64,000 nucleotides of DNA from assembly GCA_019694155.1 (NCBI GenBank), contig JAIBCN010000031.1, positions 55,849 through 119,848 of the forward strand. Direction: 5' to 3'. The stretch comes from Vicinamibacteria bacterium. GTDB lineage: Bacteria; Acidobacteriota; Vicinamibacteria; Fen-336; JAGNNV01. The notes beneath the pieces are model-generated. The model made no database searches. It saw only the letters and a list, made by a program, of their open reading frames with translations, and was not told where the DNA came from. This document shows, piece after piece, positions 12,501 to 18,788 of the stretch. How positions within the stretch are numbered: the first letter of the stretch is position 1; the number at the start of each line of letters is the position of its first letter. The translations under genes and the position numbers were made by a program.

Positions 12501-12888
12501 GTACGACATCTCGACTCTGTTGCCGGGGGCGGGAACGGTGCGCGTCGTCGCCTCAGTGGACGCGAACAACGACGGCGACGATGAACTCGCGCTCTACAAC
12601 TCCGCCACCGGTCAGATTTCGGCCTGGGATGTGAGCGGCGCCAGCGTCACCGGTACGATTGTCTATCCCCTCACGCAAAGCACGACGCAGGCCTATGGCC
12701 TGGTCTCGACCAGGACCGACTTCAACAACGATGGACTGCCCGATCTGCTCTGGCACAACCCGACGCCCACCGGCGTCTTCTCGGTGTGGTTCATGAACGG
12801 AACCACCCGCCAGGGGACGGGTGTGTTCTCGCCCTTCAGCGCCACCGACCCGGTGTGGAAGGTCGTGGGCTCCGCGAACGTCTGGTGA
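3532..12888 (+). CDS. Giant secreted delta-60 repeat / ASH / Calx-beta / FG-GAP protein
   Basis: The ATG at 3532 follows a purine-rich ribosome site (AGAGGAAG) and gives 3118 residues. Residues 1-44 are a signal peptide. Visible domains in order: a MAM-like beta-sandwich (45-215); two FN3-like repeats (219-420); then three copies of a block made of a cadherin-like sandwich, about seven delta-60 propeller blades (DGKILIGGxF... RLNxDGSLDxxF), a short FELSTD linker domain and an ASPM/SPD-2/Hydin-type domain. A further FN3-like repeat follows (2422-2523), then three Calx-beta domains (2524-2860) and an FG-GAP/VCBS-like C-terminus (2863-3118). No cell-wall anchor or known sorting tail is seen. Such proteins are usually secreted or surface-exposed; adhesion or polymer binding is only a guess. 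The gene stands alone, convergent with the coiled-coil gene. Confidence 0.85.
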   Translation: MPQSALATLSTVVRCVRRNLGRFHRPALVVAVALAAPVSARAQATLFSESFASNAAGWTLDPEWQIGAASSSTGHGFGNPDPALDFTPTSDNGIAGTIIGGNLSTTLHGPRYLTSPAIDAAGRTGLTLKFRRWLNSDYSPYMTSQIEVFNGSFWSLVWSNGSTAVTDDAWTLQQFDITPYANSQLRVRFGTTIGASGAYSVSGWNLDDIEITSDGSAPLVTDPLYGNIGASSATLGGTVASDGGLEVTARGVVWALAATNTDPQLGGPGVTSVPTTGTTGPFTVDLTGLPAATEIAFRAWATNAAGTGYSTVATFTTSVNPPTVVSPTSTAWTASGALLGGTIASDGGLLSRAVVVSETAVDPDPQLGDPGILVFQAAGGDPGPFLLQATDLAPATAYSFRACAANPGGTGCSEVATFSTLGSTDLENLTLSRGTLSPVFSPAVLSYSANVGGDVASLTLTPTAAIGTSALEVRVNGGPFQPTTSGAASPTLALLPGLNPVEVRVTSADLLSTKTFTIAVTRGPLDGDVEHGFNPGVAGVVFATAQQPDGRILIGGSITSVGGVPRSNMARLNRDGSLDATFNPQIDGPVLAIAVQKDGKIIIGGSFSAIGGELRASLARLDADGALDATFLDAGADGQVEAIAVQPDGKIVVAGGFGFIGGGPNAYLARLTVSGALDSGFAPSPDGMVRALAFQDDGKLLVGGEFSFIGGEARTYIARLNSDGSADVSLEGALNGPLYAMTLQADGKILAGGVFSNASGSPHSNLARLNPSGAVDPSFQGDLNAVPSAIVAQTDGKILVGGSFSLAGGASRAGLARLGSDGTPEPDFQPMVEGTVLALSLQSDGKILVGGAFITVGDFPRPVFARLRNGPATETLSAPSSSRVEWLRGGTAPESTRVEFELSTDQGGSYTTLGSATRIASGFELEGLSLPASGHIRARARIPSARQGGSSGLVESVAAFGVTDVPEISVSGNGVDIVSGDSTPSAADHTDFGSANIADQTVIRTFTILNTGVGNLSLGAVSLSGPGAAAFAVSSQPPSTTAFGTTFQVTFEPKTAGLLAATLSFTNSDADESPFTFAVSGAGLVSGNADLADLSLSGGSLAPPFDPATSNYFVEVPNNVLSTAVGAAPAEAHASIQVRIGGGPYQSLNDPLPLNPGENVVDVRVIAQDGVTTRTYSITVVRLAPQPGELDAEFTPVASAPVSTIVVQPDGKIVLATLDAGLQRLDPQGALDPGFQSVLGGGIPLHSINALSDGKLLVGMGFFGLFRANADGSIDSGFTPDVNGDVMVATLQPDGKILIGGNFSSVGLGFCNNLARLSAAGSLESSFNPNPNGAVRALALQPDGKIVIAGDFTGIGVDLRNHVARLNADGSLDPDFDPDVNGAVWSVLLQKDGKIVIGGAFTAVGGQVRNRIARLNPDGSLDTAFNPGADGTVLTLAAQADGKLLVGGQFMTIGSVPRNYFARLEGDGTVDAAFDPSPDSWVSAAAVQADGKILIGGLFGFVSGLPQAHLARIHNDPAPQRLNLTGPNRAEWLREGASPEAQRVTFELSTDGGASYSPLGLGVRSPGGWEVTGLSLPASGIVRARAVTLGGLGGDSGGLVESSVSIGASLSPEIAVFGHGVEIANGDLAPSPADHTDFGEVNIPVGVRVRTFTITNTGSMDLSVGTVTVSGPHASEFTVVAQPSSPVAFSRTFQVSFDPAGVGVRSATLSFTNDDADENPFTFAIQGTGIIPSTNADLSDLVLNGHDFTPSFTAATTDYSATVPFSASKVTLIPTRAEAHATIEVRVNAGPAEAVSSGAASGNLPLLVGANTVEAIVTAQDTTTRKTYTITIVREAPSPGDLDPDFEVDLTGVLPGFGVFAAAVEPDGKILTAGGFVADAPLGAFRRLNPNGSTVAQRGTNGPPTGVAAAADGRALMAGMFSQVAGEPHNFLAQLGDDGQFNPDYDPELDGAVHALATQADGRTLVGGEFTHVGGVRRNRMARLHQDGTLDVLFNPNANQAVNTLAVQADGKILVGGAFTAMGGFTRNRLARLNADGTLDATFNPGANGAVHALAVQRDGKVVVSGEFSTIAGAPRNRLARLLPNGAIDATFAPTVNNIVRTIVIQANGQILLGGDFTLLTGQARNRLGRLNADGSLDALFHPDPNGAVYSLALQGDGKILVGGPFTTISGQPGTVLVRLENGSAHQSLGPTSPGRIAWLRSGASPETTQVTFELSTDTGASFVPLGKGSRIVSPPAPSQTSMALAAPLMVDGGWEITGLSLPPAGLIRARAWTAGGLSNGSIGLVEKTLAYTGLPVPEIGVGGHDVDIVNGDSSPSVDDDTEFGSVFAPSGSVTHVFTILNQGGAPLDLGSVTVSGPQAGDFTVLSQPISPLIPGAGASFEVRFDPVGLGSRNATLSIVSNDADENPFTFALHGSGIAYAPTIASPTSSSIGLTTATLGGNITADGGLLVTARGVVYAPTAVNPDPSLGGSGVLAASASGSTGVFTVPISGLVPGTAYTFKAWATNAIGTAYTAATAFTTVSPVTVSIADAAVSEGYLTGSTMTFAVRLSGVSASAVNVAYATADGTALQGVDYTATTGTVTFSAGEVIRYISIPILGDAIPEPNKTFSVTLTAPVGASLGDASATGTILNDDASTISVTDYSIAEGTGAGSTNLAFTVVLSATSASTITVDYATSDGTATAGSDYAATSGTLTFAPGVASLVVSVPVTRDSAIEPDETVVINLTNAVGATIFDGRGVGTIRADDGLLISIADKTTGEGNSGFTPTSFTVSLSSPAPGAVTVDWATADGTAAAPLDYTAASGTLTFDTGEQTKTVTVQVVGETEKEGYETFFVDLSNPSGAAIGDGQAQGTITNTDGSTDRSRLMFHNFVTNRLYRWHMKNGNTLDTFNWVTPFATDPGWTVGAVADFDQDGQLDYLWHNLNDGRMLFWYIDGDNLKGFQFLPYTMGPPWTVATTFDADGNGTPDIVFYNSGTGVVRVVRHDNAVVLGQYDISTLLPGAGTVRVVASVDANNDGDDELALYNSATGQISAWDVSGASVTGTIVYPLTQSTTQAYGLVSTRTDFNNDGLPDLLWHNPTPTGVFSVWFMNGTTRQGTGVFSPFSATDPVWKVVGSANVW
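4798..10785 (+). repeat. Three tandem ~2-kb modules inside the giant protein gene
   Basis: The unit (cadherin-like sandwich, delta-60 propeller, FELSTD linker, ASH domain) starts at about 4798, 6790 and 8731 and ends near 10785, a period of roughly 1.95-2.05 kb. Corresponding landmarks recur in order, for example GDSTPSAADHTDFG, GDLAPSPADHTDFG and GDSSPSVDDDTEFG in the three ASH domains. Within each unit the propeller blades themselves repeat about every 130-150 bp. Confidence 0.85.
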
Positions 12889-12936
12889 ACAGGACTTCGT
12901 AGCAACCCCGCCGCTTGACCGCTGCGCCCCGACCCC

Positions 12937-13007
12937 GGGGGTCACGCCTGCAGGCTCTCCCTTGGACCTCCGTGTGTCACTTCCAGGGCGCCAGGCCACG
13001 TCGCGGG
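12937..13007 (-). repeat. Degraded remnant of the 3' end of cusA
   Basis: This gap between the giant gene and the coiled-coil gene matches the tail of the cusA fragment at 17916-17986, including the bases just past the stop codon (shared GGGGGTCAC and GACCTCCGTGTG). By eye it is about 70-75% identical over about 70 bp, with small indels. Read on the minus strand it keeps the pattern Trp-Lys-(stop)-His-Thr-Glu-Val, so it is no longer coding. The match ends exactly at the stop codon of the coiled-coil gene. Confidence 0.6.
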
Positions 13008-15242
13008 CTAGCCTTGCCTCCGCTCGCGCTCGGCAATCGTGAGTCTCTCCTGCAGGGCCGCCACCTCAGCGCGGGCCGCGGCCAGGGCGCGATCGGCGTC
13101 CCGCTTTCGATTCAGGAGTTCGGTGCGCGCCTTCTCGGCCACCGAGTCGCCGGCTTCCAGTCGGGCGATGCGCGCGAGCAGTGCATCACGCGCGTCCTCT
13201 GCCTCCTGCTTGCGGGCAAGCAATTCAGCGCGTGCGGTCTCGTTCTCCGCCGCGGCCTCCTGCAGCAGCCGGATCTGCCCGAACCATTCGTCGCGAGCCG
13301 CTTCCCAAGCGTTCGTTCTTTTGGCGTCGCCTTCAAAGAAGGCCTCGATGTCCTTCTCGAGCTGCTCTGCGCGCTGTCGCTCCGCCTGGCGTGCCTGCCT
13401 TTCCGCGTCCAGCGCCCGGCGTTCCCTCTCCAAGGCCTCGCGCAGGATCTCCTCGCGTTTGGCGGCGTCAGCCAAAGCCGTCGAGTGATCAATCCGCATT
13501 CCGGCCACCTTGGCGAGCAACACGTCGCGTTCGGACTGAACGGACTCGAGTGTCTTCTCAACTTCCGCCTTCCGGGTCACGAGCTCGGCACGAACGCTGT
13601 CCGCTGCGGCTGAGGCCGCCTCGGTTCGAGCGACCTGGTCCGCCACAGAAGCCCGCAAAGCATCCAGGGCATTCAACGCGTCGGCCAGCGCCCGCTCCTT
13701 CTCTTCCATTCGCTCGGACCAGTCCGCGCGAGCCGTCTCCCGCTCGCGGATCAGCTTCGCTTCGCCCTCGACGAGGGCCGCCACGTCCTTCTCGAGCTCC
13801 CCGGCGCGTTGCCGCTCCGCCTCCAGCGCCTGTTCGCTCTCGGCCTTCCGAGCGACCAGTTCCGTCTCTGCGCGCGCTGCTGCGGCGGAGGCCGTCTCCG
13901 TGCGCGCGACCTGCTCCGCCAGCATCTCGGTTGCCTGCTTTCCCTCGGCCCTGGCTTCGGCCAGCAATCGTTCCTTCTCGTTCTTCTCTTTGGAGAGTTC
14001 CGCCAGAGCTTGCTGAGCGAGGAGAGCATCCGCTTCCAGTCGATTGATCTGCTCGACGAACGCCGCGCGCAAGCGCGTCCACTCTTCGGTGCTGCGGGCC
14101 TCGAAGTCTCTGCGCGCAGCGACTTCGGCTTCGAGCCGTTCCGCGCGCGCGCCCCGCTCTGCGGCCGCCTGGCGTTGCGTTTCCTCGCCGTGGGCGGCAG
14201 CGGAGAGGGCTTGAGCGAGCGCCTCCTTTTCTGCCTGCACCGCGGCGATGCGCGCGGACAGCCCGGTTTTCGCCACCTCGCGGTCGCGGAGTCGGGTGGC
14301 CTCCCTGGATTCGGCGGCGGCGAGCTTTTCAGCCAGCGCTTCCTTCTCGGCCTCCAGCACTGCGATACGCTCGGACCAGGCGATCCTGGCATTCTCACTG
14401 TCGCGAAGCAGGGCCGCCTCGCGCGACTCGGCGGCCGAGAGCTTCTGGGCAAGCGCCTCCTTTTCCGTCACCGCCGCAGCGATACGCTCGGACAACCCGG
14501 TTCTTGCGCTCTCTCGGTCGCGAAGTCTTTGAACCAGGGCCTCCTTTTCCGCCTCGACCGCGGCGATACGCTCGGACAATGCGGTCTTCGCGTTCTCGCT
14601 GTCGCGAAGTTGGGTCGCTTCTCGAGACTCGACGGCCGAGAGTCTTTGAGCCAGGGCTTCCTTTTCGGCCGTCGCCGCGGCGATCCGCGCGGAGAGCCCC
14701 GTTCTCGCTCCGTCACGGTCGCGGAGCTTTTGAGCCAACACTTCCTTTTCGGCTTCCAGCGTGGTGACACGGCCGGACAGGGCGGCGCTTGCCGTCTCAC
14801 TGTCGCGACGTTGGGCAGCCTCCCGAGACTCAGCGACTCGGAGTTTCTGGGTCAGGGCTTCCTTTTCGGACTCCAGAGACGCGATGCGCCCTGACAAGTT
14901 GGCGTTCGGCGCCGGACGCTCGCGAAGCTGCGCTGCCTCGCGCTCCTTGTGGGCGGCGGCTTCGGCCTCGAGCTGAGCCGCGCGCTGACTCAGCTCGTCC
15001 AGGGCGACCCGTTGTGCCGCCGCGCTTGCAGCAGTGACGACCAGAGTCTCGCCAAGCTCGGCGTCGAGCTGGTCCAGCTTCGTGGCCAGGGCTTCTTTTT
15101 CCTCGCGAACCCGGATGAGGGCCTGCTCGGCCTCGATCTTCTGCTTCAGCAGATCGGCGCAACGAGCTTCGACCTCGGCGAGTTGAGCGCGGCGCCCATC
15201 ATCATCGGTCGGAGCGGCGGGAGGAAACCCGAGATCAGTCAT
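13008..15242 (-). CDS. Long coiled-coil protein with alternating 28/39-residue repeats
   Basis: With the ATG at 15242 (MTDLGFPP) the product has 744 residues, nearly all predicted coiled coil (Ala, Glu, Arg, Leu rich). Residues ~116-355 consist of repeats beginning LS(G/A/E)RI and containing AEKEALAQ; their lengths run 39, 28, 39, 28, 39, 39. Residues ~370-744 hold a second pair of repeats marked by QVARTE(T/A)ASAAA and AERQRA(G/E)(E/Q)LEKD. There is no signal peptide, membrane segment, Walker motif or zinc motif, so it is not a complete SMC or Rad50 protein. An in-frame upstream extension to 15362 is low-complexity and unlikely. It diverges from the mlaE-type gene. Function unknown; a structural or scaffold role is a guess. 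Confidence 0.75.
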   Translation of the reverse strand: MTDLGFPPAAPTDDDGRRAQLAEVEARCADLLKQKIEAEQALIRVREEKEALATKLDQLDAELGETLVVTAASAAAQRVALDELSQRAAQLEAEAAAHKEREAAQLRERPAPNANLSGRIASLESEKEALTQKLRVAESREAAQRRDSETASAALSGRVTTLEAEKEVLAQKLRDRDGARTGLSARIAAATAEKEALAQRLSAVESREATQLRDSENAKTALSERIAAVEAEKEALVQRLRDRESARTGLSERIAAAVTEKEALAQKLSAAESREAALLRDSENARIAWSERIAVLEAEKEALAEKLAAAESREATRLRDREVAKTGLSARIAAVQAEKEALAQALSAAAHGEETQRQAAAERGARAERLEAEVAARRDFEARSTEEWTRLRAAFVEQINRLEADALLAQQALAELSKEKNEKERLLAEARAEGKQATEMLAEQVARTETASAAAARAETELVARKAESEQALEAERQRAGELEKDVAALVEGEAKLIRERETARADWSERMEEKERALADALNALDALRASVADQVARTEAASAAADSVRAELVTRKAEVEKTLESVQSERDVLLAKVAGMRIDHSTALADAAKREEILREALERERRALDAERQARQAERQRAEQLEKDIEAFFEGDAKRTNAWEAARDEWFGQIRLLQEAAAENETARAELLARKQEAEDARDALLARIARLEAGDSVAEKARTELLNRKRDADRALAAARAEVAALQERLTIAERERRQG

Positions 15243-15391
15243 TTGGGACCAGACGGAGCTTGACGGAGATCGAGCCGAAGGCCAACCGACCGCGCCAGAG
15301 GTGAGTATGCGCAGCCGGGAAGAATCAGAGCATACTGAGGGCGCGGGTCGAGGCTGCGCCAACCGGGCTTGGATCTTGAGAAGATAGGGAC

Positions 15392-16225
15392 GTGCCCGGC
15401 GTCGTCAATCCTCTCGACCAGACCGCTGCCCTGGGCGATTGGGCGCTCGGGAGGGGCGCGGATCTCCGGGCCCGACTCGCGTTCCTCGGCGACCTCGTTC
15501 TGGCCCTCGGGCGCCTGGTGAGGAGTCGCAGCCGTCGCGCGGAGGCCGAGATCTCGGCGAGCCTTGATCGGATCGGTGTGGGCTCGCTCCCGATCGTCGC
15601 GGTGTTCGCGGTCAGCACGGGCGTGGCGCTCAGCCTGCTCGCAACACAGCAACTCGACAGGGTGGGCCTCCCCGGGCTCGCCCCGCGACTCGTGGGAATC
15701 GTCATCCTGCGCGAGCTCGCGGCGTTGATGACCGGTCTCGCGCTTGCCGGGCCGGTCGGCGCCCGGCTCGCGCTCGAGATCGCACAGGTCATGGGCGATG
15801 TCGATGACTCCGAGCGGCATGCGGCGGGGCACTCCGTCCTTGACAGACTGGTGGCGCCCAGGATTCTGGCCCTCACCCTGGCCGGTCCCCTGCTGGTGGC
15901 CTACGCGGACGCGTTCGCGCTTCTGGCCGCTGCGATCACCGGGATCGTGGTCACGGATATCACGTGGCTCTCGAAGATCACCGTGCAGGCCCATCTCGAG
16001 ACGACAACGTCGACCCTCGCCATCGACCACGCGGTGGCGGGATTCATCAAGGGCGCGCTTTTCGGCTTCGTCGTGGGTGTCGCGTCGAGCTGGCACGCCC
16101 TTGGCAATCGTCCGGGATCCCGGGGTCTGGGAGATGCGGTGCGCCGCGCGGTCGTCGCTTCCGCCGCGTCGGTGGCGGTCGCCGACCTCGCGCTCACCTT
16201 CATGTTCAAGTGGGTGAGGTTGTAG
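15392..16225 (+). CDS. mlaE: MlaE/YrbE-family ABC transporter permease
   Basis: A 277-residue polytopic protein starting at GTG 15392. Family features are an amphipathic N-terminal region, GVGSLPIVAVFAVSTGVALS, the conserved segment VILRELAALMTGLALAGPVG with the ExxxA residues, and hydrophobic C-terminal helices. MlaE-type permeases form the inner-membrane core of MCE systems that move phospholipids or other lipids between the two membranes. It is the first gene of a tight trio: its TAG overlaps the GTG start of the MCE gene. No MlaF-type ATPase gene is present next to it or anywhere in the window, so the ATPase must be supplied from elsewhere. Confidence 0.88.
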   Translation: MPGVVNPLDQTAALGDWALGRGADLRARLAFLGDLVLALGRLVRSRSRRAEAEISASLDRIGVGSLPIVAVFAVSTGVALSLLATQQLDRVGLPGLAPRLVGIVILRELAALMTGLALAGPVGARLALEIAQVMGDVDDSERHAAGHSVLDRLVAPRILALTLAGPLLVAYADAFALLAAAITGIVVTDITWLSKITVQAHLETTTSTLAIDHAVAGFIKGALFGFVVGVASSWHALGNRPGSRGLGDAVRRAVVASAASVAVADLALTFMFKWVRL

Positions 16226-17208
16226 TGGCGAGCGAGGAGGCCGCTCGCAACGCCCGCTCGACGAGGGTCGGCATCTTCACTCTCGTGGGTCTGCTCTTGA
16301 TGGTGCTGGTGCTGGGCGCGGTGACCGGCGGGTCGTGGTTCGAGGATCGCCGGCGATTCGTCGTCTTCTTTCCCAACCCGGTCGGGCTGCGCGAGGGCGC
16401 CCCCGTCACCTTTCGACAGACGGCGCTCGGGGAGGTGGCGTCGGTCGATCTGGTCTTCACCGGCCGGGGCGTCGAGTCGGAGGTGCAGGTCGTCATCGCG
16501 ATTCGACGCGGGGTCCTCCACGGTCTCGGAGGCGAGCCCGTCTCTCGCCTGACCGATGACGAGCTCGCAGCCCGGCTGTCGGGACTCGGACTGCGCGCGA
16601 CCGTGCGAGCCACGAGTCCCCTTGCGGGTCAGAAGTATCTGGATCTCGACTTCGATCCGAGCGTCCCCCCTCGCTTTGCCGGAATCAAGGATCTGCCCTG
16701 GCCCGAGATCCCGAGCGCACCCACCGACCTCGAGCTCATCCGGGAAAAGGTCGAAGGAGCGATCGGCAAGATCGCCGACGTGCCCCTCGACAAGGTGCTC
16801 TTGCAGATGCAGACAACCCTCGCGAGCGCGCAACGCCTGCTCGACGCGGGAGAGATCGAGAAGGCGATGCGGGAGATGCGCTCGAGCCTCGTTGCGTCGC
16901 AGCAGCTGATGGGTCGAGCCGAGAAGACTCTCGAGAGGTTCGACGGCGTCGCGGATCGTATCGGCGTGACGCTCGCTTCGGCTGACGTCACCATGCAGAA
17001 CCTGCAGGCCACCATGACCCGGCTGGACCGCACGCTCGCGACGGTTGATCGGAACGTGGAGCGCACCGCGAACACCCAGCACGAGGCGTTGCGGAACCTC
17101 GATGAGATGAACGAGCTTCTGCGCGCCCTGCGCCAGCTGGCGGAAGCGCTGCAACAACACCCGGAAGCGCTGCTCAGGGGGAAGCCGGTCAAGGAGGACA
17201 AGCGATGA
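16225..17208 (+). CDS. mlaD: MCE-domain (MlaD-like) lipid transport protein
   Basis: I chose GTG at 16225 because it overlaps the upstream stop (TAGTG) and follows a GGTGAGG sequence; the product has 327 residues. It has one N-terminal membrane anchor (~16-36), then an MCE domain (~38-125) with FFPNPVGLREGAPVTFRQTA and the closing GQKYLDLDFD. A long helical C-terminal region (~150-320) follows, with heptad-like spacing. In MCE systems this subunit forms the periplasmic ring or needle that carries lipid from the MlaE/F core. The long helical tail resembles the needle-type or Mce-like members more than short E. coli MlaD. The stop overlaps the lipoprotein start by four bases. Confidence 0.85.
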   Translation: MASEEAARNARSTRVGIFTLVGLLLMVLVLGAVTGGSWFEDRRRFVVFFPNPVGLREGAPVTFRQTALGEVASVDLVFTGRGVESEVQVVIAIRRGVLHGLGGEPVSRLTDDELAARLSGLGLRATVRATSPLAGQKYLDLDFDPSVPPRFAGIKDLPWPEIPSAPTDLELIREKVEGAIGKIADVPLDKVLLQMQTTLASAQRLLDAGEIEKAMREMRSSLVASQQLMGRAEKTLERFDGVADRIGVTLASADVTMQNLQATMTRLDRTLATVDRNVERTANTQHEALRNLDEMNELLRALRQLAEALQQHPEALLRGKPVKEDKR

Positions 17209-17792
17209 CGCGACTCACCGTGGCCCTGGCCTGCGTGTTGCTGGGGGGATGCGCGCTCGGCCGTTCGCCCATGGCCACGACCTGGGTGCTCGACCCAGTC
17301 GCCATGCGAGCGCCTTCGGAGGGGCGGCCCGAGGGGGGAGTCCTCTCGGTCGAAAGAGTTCGCGTTCCGGACTGGCTCGACCGCACGCAGTTTGCCGCGC
17401 GGGGCCAGGATGGACGCATCGAGTTCGACGAACAGGCGCGTTGGGGCGAGCCGCTCGGACGCGGGCTGCAGCGGGTGATGACGGAGAACCTCGCCTCGCT
17501 GCTAACCGATCGACGGGTCATGGCTGCTCCGGTGCCACCGCGTCACGCCATCGCGGTCCGGTTGACTCTGGACTTCGTCGAGGCGGCGCGACAGAGTGCA
17601 GGGGATCTGCGAGTGGAGGTCCGCTGGGAGCTTCAGGCGGCGGATGGGACGCCTCTCCAGCGCGGCTACTCGACATCCCGGATCGCCGCCGCCAAACCCG
17701 GGGCAGCCGGCACGGTCGCGGCGCTCAACGAGGCGCTCTTCAAGCTCGCGACCGAGCTGTCCGAGGTCGTTCGAGGAGTCGCCAGCATGTAA
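17205..17792 (+). CDS. PqiC/YmbA-type ABC transport auxiliary lipoprotein
   Basis: A 195-residue lipoprotein starting at the ATGA overlap with the MCE gene. The lipobox LLGG-Cys puts the modified cysteine at residue 16. The mature part fits the DUF330 family of auxiliary lipoproteins (YmbA/PqiC): a TWVLDPV strand at the start, VERVRVPDWLDRTQF in the middle, and a C-terminal helix after AALNEALFKLATEL. These lipoproteins sit in the outer membrane and act with MCE proteins, as PqiC does with PqiB. The gene completes the permease, MCE, lipoprotein trio. No obvious terminator follows. Confidence 0.82.
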   Translation: MTRLTVALACVLLGGCALGRSPMATTWVLDPVAMRAPSEGRPEGGVLSVERVRVPDWLDRTQFAARGQDGRIEFDEQARWGEPLGRGLQRVMTENLASLLTDRRVMAAPVPPRHAIAVRLTLDFVEAARQSAGDLRVEVRWELQAADGTPLQRGYSTSRIAAAKPGAAGTVAALNEALFKLATELSEVVRGVASM

Positions 17793-17920
17793 GAGGCGCA
17801 AGCGCATCGTGGCCGGCGAAGTGGATCGTGCACAAGTGTGGCCGGGGCACGCTTGTTGCCAGGCGGCACGGGGTCCATGTCGAGCCCGACCGTGCCATCC
17901 GCGTATGCCTTCGCCGGGGG

Positions 17921-18778
17921 TCACACTGGCAGGCTCCGACCCTTGACCTCCGTGTGCCATTTCCAAAGCAGGTAGATCGCGGGATAGACGAGCAGCTCCA
18001 TCAGGAACGACGTGGCGAGGCCCCCCACCATGGGCGCGGCCACTCGCTTCATGACGTCGGCCCCGGTGCCCACGGACCACATGATGGGCATGAGGCCCAT
18101 CATGGCCGCGGCCACCGTCATCATCTTGGGCCGCACGCGCTTCACCGCGCCGTGCACGATGGCCTCTTTCAGGTCGGACAGGGAACGGAGCCTGCCCTCG
18201 GCTTTCGCCTCGGCGTAGGAGAGGTCGAGGAAGAGGAGCATGAAGACGCCGGTCTCGGCGTCGAGGCCCATGAGCGCGATCATGCCCACCCAGGCCGCGA
18301 TGGAGACGTTGTAGTCGAGGAGGTACATGAGCCACACCGCTCCCACCACGGAGAAAGGCACCGCCAGCATGACGATGCTCGCCTTCACCCCCGAGCCCGT
18401 GTTCATGTACAGGAGGAAGAAGATGGTGAAGATGGTGATCGGCACCACGAGCTTGAGGCGCTCGCGGACCCGCAGCATGTTCTCGTACTGACCGCTCCAT
18501 TCCATCGAGTAGCCGGGCTTCAAGGTCACCCGCCGCGCCGCCTCCTTGGCCCGTTCCACGAAGCCGCCGATGTCGCTCTCCGCGGTGTCCACATAGACAT
18601 AGCCCGCGAGGAGGCCGTTCTCATTGCGGATCATCGACGGACCTTCCACCTTGCGGATGGTCGCGACCTGGGAGAGCGGGATCTGCGCGCCCGAGGGTGT
18701 GGATACGAGGACGCGGCCGAGACGATCGAGATCGTCGCGCAGTTCGCGGGGGTATCGGACGTTCACCGGGAGCCGAGC
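17921..18778 (-). pseudogene. cusA: Truncated cusA copy (C-terminal ~285 codons)
   Basis: From about 18778 down to the stop at 17921 this is a copy of the last ~285 codons of the intact cusA at 20424-23684; the offset between the copies is a constant 2503 bp with no indels. By eye they differ at about 40 of ~840 positions (about 95% identity), mostly third codon positions. The frame is still open, but the start, the porter domains and all three metal-binding methionines are gone, and upstream coding is replaced by the IS-like element. The tail differs (KGRSLPV instead of KGESVQV). An in-frame extension to 18916 exists but reads into the element and is not cusA-like. It is best seen as the leftover of a second cusA copy. 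Confidence 0.85.
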
Positions 18779-18788
18779 GCGCAGCCTG

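Noticed and set aside
12931..12943. GACCCCGGGGGTC palindrome considered as the terminator of the giant gene
   Set aside because: It has no loop and no T-run; part of it belongs to the cusA-tail remnant.
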